DNA of 64,000 nucleotides, taken from contig NZ_CABVPN010000002.1 of assembly GCF_902499115.1 (NCBI RefSeq), positions 124,001 to 188,000 of the forward strand, given 5' to 3'. The DNA comes from Burkholderia diffusa (GTDB taxonomy: Bacteria > Pseudomonadota > Gammaproteobacteria > Burkholderiales > Burkholderiaceae). A model generated the notes under the pieces. That model saw nothing but the letters and a program-made list of their open reading frames with translations, was not told the origin of the DNA and ran no database searches. Within the stretch, counting starts at the first letter, position 1; each line of letters opens with the position of its first letter. Both the position numbers and the translations under genes were made by a program. Below, piece after piece: positions 58,067 through 64,000 of the stretch.

Positions 58067-59215
58067 CTAACCGCCGCGCGTCAGCCGGATCAGCGCGATC
58101 TCGGACGGCACGCCGAAGCGGTTCGGCGGCCCCCAGTATCCGGTGCCGCGGCTCGTATAGAGCCACAGATCGCCGAAGCGGCTCAGCCCGCCGATCACCG
58201 GCTGCTGCATCCGTACGAACGGCGGCCACGGCAGGAACTGGCCGCCGTGCGTATGCCCCGACAACTGCACGGTAAAACCCGCGCGGCTCGCCGCTTCCGC
58301 GCTGCGCGGCTGGTGCGCGAGCAGGATCTTCGTGCCGACGTCGCACGGCGCGCCCGCCAGCGCCTGCTCGGGGTCGCTGCGATGCGCGGGATCGAACCCG
58401 CCGGCGGTGAAGTCGGTCACGCCCGCGATCACCGCGCGCGCGCCGTCGTGCTCGATCAGCACGTGCTCGTTCAGCAGCACCGTCAGCCCGATGCGCCGGA
58501 ATTCGTCGATCCACTCGTGCGCACCGGCGTAATACTCGTGGTTGCCCGTCACGAGAAAGCTGCCGTGCCGCGACCGCATGCGGCCGAGCGGCGCCGTATG
58601 CTCGCGCAGGCGCTTGACCGAGCCGTCGACCACGTCGCCCGTCACGACGACGAGGTCGGCCTCGAGCGCATTGACCGCGCGCACGATCCGTTCGATATAG
58701 GGCCGCTTGATCGTCGGCCCGACGTGGATGTCGGACAGTTGCACGATCGTCAGCCCGTCGAGCGCGGCCGGCAGCCCGTCGACCGGAATCGACACGCGCT
58801 TGACCGCCGCCGTGCGGCGCGCGCCGACGAACCCGATCGCGGTGACGAGCACCGCAGCCGCCAGGACGCCGAGCGCCGTGTCGGCTGCAGCGCCGCTCCA
58901 CGCGCCGTCGTGCCCGAGATGCCGCCACGCGAACACGCCGAGCAGCACGAATTCGCGCAGGAACGTCAGTACGAGCAGCGACGAAAAGAAGCCCATCACG
59001 AGCGAGCCGGCCCAGCCGACCAGCGTCGCGGCCCAGCCTTCGTCGAAGCGGCGCGAGAACATGCCGACCGGAATCAGCACGACGAAGCTCGCCAGCACGA
59101 GCGCCGCGATCGTGCGCGCCGCCGGCGACGCGAATGCGTCGGGAATGATCCGCATCCCGACGTACAGATGGAACAACACGCCGATTGCAATGAACCGGAC
59201 AAAGAAACTTCGCAT
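58067..59215 (-). CDS. Membrane-anchored metallophosphoesterase (YkuE-like)
   Basis: A 382-residue protein with four hydrophobic helices in the first 120 residues, then a calcineurin-like phosphoesterase domain. The di-metal motifs are intact: LSDIHVGPT, VVTGDVVDG, VTGNHEYY, LAHQPR and LSGHTHGGQF. Such proteins hydrolyse phosphoesters at the membrane; some act on lipid intermediates. It converges on the nitroreductase gene with only 7 bp between stops. Confidence 0.9.
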   Translation of the reverse strand: MRSFFVRFIAIGVLFHLYVGMRIIPDAFASPAARTIAALVLASFVVLIPVGMFSRRFDEGWAATLVGWAGSLVMGFFSSLLVLTFLREFVLLGVFAWRHLGHDGAWSGAAADTALGVLAAAVLVTAIGFVGARRTAAVKRVSIPVDGLPAALDGLTIVQLSDIHVGPTIKRPYIERIVRAVNALEADLVVVTGDVVDGSVKRLREHTAPLGRMRSRHGSFLVTGNHEYYAGAHEWIDEFRRIGLTVLLNEHVLIEHDGARAVIAGVTDFTAGGFDPAHRSDPEQALAGAPCDVGTKILLAHQPRSAEAASRAGFTVQLSGHTHGGQFLPWPPFVRMQQPVIGGLSRFGDLWLYTSRGTGYWGPPNRFGVPSEIALIRLTRGG

Positions 59216-59721
59216 GGAGCGCTCACCTTCGTTGCAATACGGCTTCCGCGAAATCCGTCACACGGGGCCGTGACGCCCCATGCCGCGCTTCGCGCCATAC
59301 GTACGATGGTACACAGATCCCGGCTACGACGACCGGTCGCGACCACGGGTGGAGGTTCGCGTGGCTTCGGGCGATGATCGCGCCGTTTCCACGCCGATTC
59401 CGCCGCGTCGGCACGAGAAATGCAGCGCGCCCTCTTTAATCTGACGATCCTTTACAGTCCGTTAGCAACCCTACACGAGCGCACGCTGGCAGAATCGCGA
59501 CGATCCGCACGCCGCTTCCGAAACGCGATTCCGGACGGCCCGATATGGCCGCCGGGCCTTTCACGGCCGGCCACGGGGCGTGCCGCACATGCGGGACGGA
59601 CGGCTGGCGATCCGCATCGTGCTGCTTTATTATCGGCTCCGTATCGCGGAATCGTCGTCGCGGCGGCGAACCGCATTGCGCCGCGCCCGGCATCCACCCC
59701 CATCGTCGAGCTCGCCACACC
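59216..59721. other. Control region upstream of the efflux operon
   Basis: A 506-bp gap between divergent genes. Open frames run through it but without family resemblance. It should carry the promoters of both the phosphoesterase and the efflux operon. I found no clear boxes and no convincing operator. Confidence 0.4.
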
Positions 59722-60015
59722 ATGAGAAAAACAACGCCGCGCGCGCCCTTGCGCGTCGCCACCGCCCTGGCGCCCGCCCTGCCGCTCGCGGGCTGCGCAT
59801 CGCGCGGCGCACCGTCGTACGTGCTGTTCGGCGCGTATTTCCCGCTCTGGCTCGTCAGCGCGATCATCGGCATCGTCGGTGCGATCGTCGCGCACCGCAT
59901 ATTCGTCGCGACCGGCTGGGCCGCCACGGTCCCTTACCAGCTTGCCGTCTGCACCGCGATCGGGCTCGTGGTCGCCGTGATCGTCTGGCTCACCGGCACG
60001 GGGCCGTTCGCATGA
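59722..60015 (+). CDS. ytcA: YtcA-family small inner-membrane lipoprotein
   Basis: A 97-residue protein with a lipobox (PLAGC, Cys near residue 25) and two transmembrane helices (FPLWLVSAIIGIVGAIVAHRIF and PYQLAVCTAIGLVVAVIVWL). It matches YtcA, which precedes MdtN-type efflux genes in enterobacteria, and it has the same position here. Its stop overlaps the next start by ATGA. Role unknown, presumably in assembly or function of the efflux system. Confidence 0.85.
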   Translation: MRKTTPRAPLRVATALAPALPLAGCASRGAPSYVLFGAYFPLWLVSAIIGIVGAIVAHRIFVATGWAATVPYQLAVCTAIGLVVAVIVWLTGTGPFA

Positions 60016-61061
60016 AGGCCGCCGGAACTGCCCGCCCGTCCATCAAAGGCCGCGCGATCGCGCTCGCGATCGTCGCGCTCGGCATCGCGGCGCTCGCATA
60101 CGCGTACCACCGCACGACGGCCTACCCGTCCACCGACGACGCGTCGATCGACGCGGACGTCGTGCATGTCGCATCGCCTGTCGGCGGGCGCATCGTGCGG
60201 CTCGCGGTGCATGAAAACCAGCGCGTCGCCAAAGGCGACCTGCTGTATGAAATCGATCCGGTGCCGTACCGGCTGACGGTTGCGCAGGCGCAGGCCGATC
60301 TCGAGCTCGCACGCGCATCGCTCGACACGCGCCGCCGGTCGCTGATCGGTGAGCGCTCGAACGCGGCGGTCGCCGCCGAGCAGGTCAAGCGCGCGACGCA
60401 GAACGCCGACCTCGCAACGCGCGACGTGAACCGGCTCGCACCGCTGGCCGCGCAGGGCTACGTCAGCGCGCAGCAGTTCGATCAGGCGAAGGTCCGCCAG
60501 CGCGACGCGGCCGTGTCGCTCGCGCAGGCGCAGGAGCAGCAGCGCGCGTCCGCGCAGACGATCGGCGACGACGCCGACGCGATCGCGACGCTGCATGCGC
60601 GCGAGGCCGCGCTGGCCCGCGCGCAGCACGCGCTCGACGACACGGTCGTGCGCGCCCCGCACGACGGGCTCGTGACGGGCCTGAGCGTGCTCGCCGGCGA
60701 AACCCTCGCACCGAACCAGTCGATCTTCACGCTGATCGACGCAAGCGAATGGTTCGCCGTCGGCAATTTCCGCGAGACGTCGCTGAACCGCATCGAGCTC
60801 GGCGACTGCGCGACCGTCTATTCGATGATCGACCGCAGCCGCCCGATGACGGGCAAGGTCGTCGGCATCGGCGCGGGCATCGCGGACAGTGCTCGCATCA
60901 ACCTGCCGCGCTCGCTGCCGATCGTGCAGAACTCGGTGAACTGGGTGCACGTCGCGCAACGCTTCCCCGTGCGCGTGAAGCTCGACGAACCCGACGGCAA
61001 GCTCGTGCGCGTCGGCGCCAGTGCGATCGTCGAGGTACGGCATGGCTCAGCCTGCCGCTGA
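60012..61061 (+). CDS. mdtN: Membrane-fusion (HlyD/EmrA-type) efflux protein, MdtN-like
   Basis: A 349-residue periplasmic adaptor. One N-terminal helix (AIALAIVALGIAALAYAY) anchors it; STDDASIDADVVHVASPVGGRI is the lipoyl half-motif; a long coiled-coil region (about 85-200) and VVRAPHDGLVTGLSVLAGE, the second half-motif, follow. It links the inner-membrane pump to the outer-membrane channel. Second gene of the ytcA-mdtN-mdtO-mdtP operon. Confidence 0.92.
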   Translation: MKAAGTARPSIKGRAIALAIVALGIAALAYAYHRTTAYPSTDDASIDADVVHVASPVGGRIVRLAVHENQRVAKGDLLYEIDPVPYRLTVAQAQADLELARASLDTRRRSLIGERSNAAVAAEQVKRATQNADLATRDVNRLAPLAAQGYVSAQQFDQAKVRQRDAAVSLAQAQEQQRASAQTIGDDADAIATLHAREAALARAQHALDDTVVRAPHDGLVTGLSVLAGETLAPNQSIFTLIDASEWFAVGNFRETSLNRIELGDCATVYSMIDRSRPMTGKVVGIGAGIADSARINLPRSLPIVQNSVNWVHVAQRFPVRVKLDEPDGKLVRVGASAIVEVRHGSACR

Positions 61062-63102
61062 GGTCCGCACGCCGGGCCCGCGCGAAGTCCTGCGACTGCT
61101 CGCGCCGTTTCCCGGGCGCACGGCGATGGCCGTGCGCGTCGCGCTGATCTGCGCGCTCGTCGTGCTCGTGACGAGCGGGTACGGCACGCCGGAGGCTGCG
61201 ATCTCCGCATACATCGTGTTCTTCCTGAACCGCGCGGACCGCGTGACGAGCGTCGTGCTCGCGGTCGCGATGCTGCTGCTCGTCACGGTCGTCATCGCGC
61301 TCGTGATGGGCGTCGCGATCTTCAGCATCGACTATTCGATCCTCCGCGTTGCGTCCATGGCCGTGCTGTCGGTCGGCCTGCTCTACCTGACGTCGGCAAG
61401 CAAGCTGCGCCCGGTCGGCGCGATCCTCGCGATGATCGTCGGCTTCGGGCTCGACCAGCTCGGCCTGGCGCCGTTCGGCGAAGCCGCGACGCGCGCGCTG
61501 CTCTATGCGTGGCTGATGGTCGCGATCCCGGTCGGCGTCGCGATCGTCGTCAACCTGCTGATCGCACCGTCGCCGCGCAAGCTCGCGCAGGCTCAGCTCG
61601 CGAAACGGCTGCGGCTCGCCGCCCGGCGGCTGCGAGGCGATGACGGCGACAACGCGCGCGCCGCGTTCGACGCGAGCCTGCGCGAAGGCGACAAGCAGTT
61701 GCTCACGTGGCTCAAGCTGTCGAAGCTCGAAGGCTCGTCGGCGGCCGTCGACGTCGTCGCGCTGCGGCAGGCCATCGCATCGAGCACCGCGCTGCTCGTC
61801 GCGGTCGCGCTCGCCGACCGCGAACCCGACGCAAGGCTGCCCGACGCGTTTGTCGAGCCGATTGCAACGACGCTCGACGACATGGCCGCCATCCTCGAAC
61901 GCGGCGGCTATCCGGTCGACGTGACGCTCGCGCTGCCGACAGCCGATACGCTGCCGCCGCTCGCGCGCGTCGTCGCAACGGATCTGCACACGGCGATCAC
62001 GCATTTCGCGGAACCGGCCTTGAAGGACGCATCGGCCGATACGGCCACCGCCGACACGCCTGCCGAGCCCGCCGCACCGCCTGCGCCGCCCGCCCCCGGC
62101 GGCGGCTTCTTCCTGCCCGATGCGCGCACCAATCCCGACCACGTCCGCTATGCGCTGAAAACGACGGTCGCCGCGATGTTCTGCTACCTGCTTTACTCCC
62201 AGCTCGACTGGTCGGGCATCCACACCTGCTTCATCACCTGCTACATGGTGTCGCTCGGCTCGACGGCCGAAACGGTCGAGAAGTTGACGCTGCGCATCGC
62301 CGGCTGCATCGTCGGCGCACTGATCGGGACGGCCGCACTCGTGTTCGTCGTGCCGTCGCTGTCGTCGATCGGCGAGCTGATGGCGCTCGTGTTCGCCGGC
62401 GCGTGGCTCGCCGCGTGGGTCGCGTTCGGATCGCCGCGCATCGCATACGCGGGCTTCCAGGTCGCCTTCGCGTTCTTCCTGTGCGTGATCCAGGGCGCGG
62501 GCCCCGGCTTCGACCTCACGCTCGCGCGCGATCGCACGATCGGCATCCTGCTCGGCAACGTGGTCGTGTATCTCGTGTTCACGCGCATCTGGCCGGTCAG
62601 CATCGGCAAGCAGATCGACACGGCGCTCGCGGCATTGCTCGACCAGTGGCGGCGCCTCGCGCAGATCGCGCAGCCGGCCGAGCGGCGCGCACTGGCCGCC
62701 GAAGCGTTCGCACGCCACGGCGCGATCGCGCAGGAGCTCTGCCTGATCCATTACGAACCGTCGTGGGTGAGGCCGGCCGCCACGTGGCTCGCCGCGCGAC
62801 GGCGCGCACTCGCGGAACTCGGCGCGCTCGAAGGCCCGCTGTTCCTGCTCGCCGAACGCGCTCCGGGCGACGCGGCGATCGGCGATCGGCTCGCACGCGT
62901 GGTCGACCTGCGTGACGGCGAAGCCGCGCCTCATGCGGCCTCCCCCGCGCCGCCGGCCCCACCGCCGGGCGCCGCCCCCGCTGCCCCCATCGACCCCGCA
63001 CGCGACGCGCTGCTGAACCTGATCGACACGCGGCTCGCGCACATTGCCGACGACGCCCGTCAAGCCACACCGAAGGAGCCTGTTCCCCATGCGCCTACCT
63101 GA
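61042..63102 (+). CDS. mdtO: FUSC-family efflux membrane protein, MdtO-like
   Basis: A 686-residue inner-membrane protein with two blocks of hydrophobic helices (about 30-185 and 375-540) separated by cytoplasmic domains, the FUSC/aromatic-acid-exporter layout. TPEAAISAYIVFFLNRADR and LDWSGIHTCFITCYMVSLGS are typical. Relatives export aromatic acids or antimicrobial sulfa drugs. It overlaps mdtN by 20 bp and mdtP by 14 bp, so all are co-translated. Confidence 0.92.
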   Translation: MAQPAAEVRTPGPREVLRLLAPFPGRTAMAVRVALICALVVLVTSGYGTPEAAISAYIVFFLNRADRVTSVVLAVAMLLLVTVVIALVMGVAIFSIDYSILRVASMAVLSVGLLYLTSASKLRPVGAILAMIVGFGLDQLGLAPFGEAATRALLYAWLMVAIPVGVAIVVNLLIAPSPRKLAQAQLAKRLRLAARRLRGDDGDNARAAFDASLREGDKQLLTWLKLSKLEGSSAAVDVVALRQAIASSTALLVAVALADREPDARLPDAFVEPIATTLDDMAAILERGGYPVDVTLALPTADTLPPLARVVATDLHTAITHFAEPALKDASADTATADTPAEPAAPPAPPAPGGGFFLPDARTNPDHVRYALKTTVAAMFCYLLYSQLDWSGIHTCFITCYMVSLGSTAETVEKLTLRIAGCIVGALIGTAALVFVVPSLSSIGELMALVFAGAWLAAWVAFGSPRIAYAGFQVAFAFFLCVIQGAGPGFDLTLARDRTIGILLGNVVVYLVFTRIWPVSIGKQIDTALAALLDQWRRLAQIAQPAERRALAAEAFARHGAIAQELCLIHYEPSWVRPAATWLAARRRALAELGALEGPLFLLAERAPGDAAIGDRLARVVDLRDGEAAPHAASPAPPAPPPGAAPAAPIDPARDALLNLIDTRLAHIADDARQATPKEPVPHAPT

Positions 63103-64000
63103 ACCGCCGGCCGCCTCGATCGCCGCCGCCGCCCTCGCGACCGCCGTCGCGCTGGCCGGCTGCGCGACGTCGTCGATCGATCTGGCGCCGGAGGCGTCCG
63201 ACCGCCCGTGGCAGCCGCACACATCGGCCGCGGGCGACATCGTGCCCGCGCCGCCGCTCACGACCGCGCAAGGCGCGCACGACTACACGCTGCCGGCCAC
63301 GCCCGCGCTCGCATCGGTATCGCCGCCTGCCACACTCGATGCCGCCCATGCGTACACGCTGCCCGAGCTGATCGATCTCGCCGAATCGGCGAACCCGCTG
63401 ACGCGCATCGCATGGAACGACGCGCGCAACGCGGCGCTCGCGGTCGGCATCGCGAAGGCCGCGTACCTGCCGAACCTTTCGGCGACCGCGATGGGCGCGT
63501 ACCAGACGAGCCGCGGCTCGACGTCGACGCTCCTCGGCGACGCGTCGAGCAACACGACCGTGCACGGCACGATCTCGGCGCTGTCGCTGCAATGGCTGCT
63601 GTTCGATTTCGGCGGCCGCGCGGCGCGCGTCGAAGCGGCCGAGCAGGCGTCGATCGCGTCGAACGTCGCGTTCACGGCCGTGCACCAGCAGGTGATCCAC
63701 GACGTGACCGTCGCGTATTACCGGTACGAAGCCGCCCGCTCGCGCGCGGTCAGCGCGCAGCAGGGCCTCGCGAACGCGGACGCGATCCTCGCGGCGTCCC
63801 GCGCGCGGCTCAAGCATGGCGTCGGGACGGTCGTCGAGCTTGCGCAGGCGACGCAGAACCGTGCGCAGGCGAACCTCGCGCTCGTGCAGGCGAGCGGCAC
63901 GGAAAGCGACAGCTACCTCGCCCTCGTCTCCGCGCTCGGCATCTCGCCGCTGTCGAAGCCGACGATCGCCGCGCTGCCGAAACGGCCGCTGCCGCCCGCG
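63089..64000 (+). CDS. mdtP: TolC-family outer-membrane efflux lipoprotein, MdtP-like (partial)
   Basis: The first 304 residues of an outer-membrane factor; the gene runs off the right edge. A lipobox (ALAGC near residue 24) marks a lipoprotein. YTLPELIDLAESANPLTRIAWNDARNAA is the start of the OEP domain, and LQWLLFDFGGRAARVEAAEQ and LKHGVGTVVELAQATQNRAQAN match the helical-barrel repeat. It forms the exit duct of the pump. Confidence 0.9.
   Translation, partial: MRLPEPPAASIAAAALATAVALAGCATSSIDLAPEASDRPWQPHTSAAGDIVPAPPLTTAQGAHDYTLPATPALASVSPPATLDAAHAYTLPELIDLAESANPLTRIAWNDARNAALAVGIAKAAYLPNLSATAMGAYQTSRGSTSTLLGDASSNTTVHGTISALSLQWLLFDFGGRAARVEAAEQASIASNVAFTAVHQQVIHDVTVAYYRYEAARSRAVSAQQGLANADAILAASRARLKHGVGTVVELAQATQNRAQANLALVQASGTESDSYLALVSALGISPLSKPTIAALPKRPLPPA

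Noticed and set aside
60898..63261. A 787-codon minus-strand frame opposite the FUSC gene
   Set aside because: Low-complexity Arg/Glu/Asp-rich translation, typical shadow frame.

Overview
The window is high-GC bacterial chromosomal DNA with codon bias, gene families and operon style typical of Burkholderia, probably the Burkholderia cepacia complex. That assignment is inference from family resemblance; there is no rRNA, tRNA or marker gene to prove species or replicon. I see no CRISPR array, complete insertion sequence, prophage, rRNA or tRNA. About 60 genes are supported.

Layout. 1-2.1 kb: tail of a GNAT acetyltransferase, a MerR-type regulator and an orphan sulfonate/taurine-type periplasmic binding protein closed by a strong terminator. 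2.1-13 kb is a loosely packed, lower-GC accessory stretch: an M20 amidohydrolase translationally coupled to a TRIC-type membrane protein, a lipoprotein, a nucleotidyltransferase-fold protein, a 2H phosphoesterase, a LysR/quinone-oxidoreductase/YciI set, an SDR pseudogene, an exported Ntn-type acylase, a CPT-like kinase and a methyltransferase. The spacers hold degenerate repeats, including a near-identical 36-bp repeat on both sides of the acylase. 13-30 kb is more ordinary: agmatinase, YhhN-type lysoplasmalogenase, a four-gene flavin monooxygenase/SDR/metal-dependent hydrolase/alpha-beta hydrolase operon, a urea transporter with a class II aldolase, a 4-OT tautomerase, a 1613-residue NAD-glutamate dehydrogenase, a small RHH-VOC-methyltransferase operon with an apparently leaderless first gene, and an arylamine N-acetyltransferase.

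30-39.7 kb: a secreted Ala/Gly/Gln-rich protein, an amidase, a UspA protein, a 36-residue one-helix membrane protein, an atypical Nramp-like transporter, a PPC-domain protein, and a nitrosative-stress pair (hybrid cluster protein and its flavin/2Fe-2S reductase) preceded by a good NsrR box and an FNR-like site.

39.8-55.7 kb is the most interesting part: a leftward, almost gapless 14-gene catabolic operon (Rieske ferredoxin, small HTH-like protein, Rieske oxygenase alpha subunit, SDR, cupin, alpha/beta hydrolase, IclR regulator, a second SDR without the usual Tyr/Lys, ThDP enzyme, aspartate-dehydrogenase-like protein, aldehyde dehydrogenase, extradiol dioxygenase, ferredoxin reductase, aromatic-acid MFS transporter). 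It diverges from a porin gene, which is followed by a second IclR paralogue. Two perfect TGTTCC-N6-GGAACA palindromes lie just downstream of the predicted start points of the two divergent promoters, suggesting one IclR-type regulon for uptake and breakdown of an aromatic compound. The substrate is not identifiable from sequence.

56-64 kb: a small unknown protein, AlkB-type demethylase, RutE-like nitroreductase, membrane metallophosphoesterase, and a YtcA-MdtN-MdtO-MdtP-type tripartite efflux operon that runs off the right edge.
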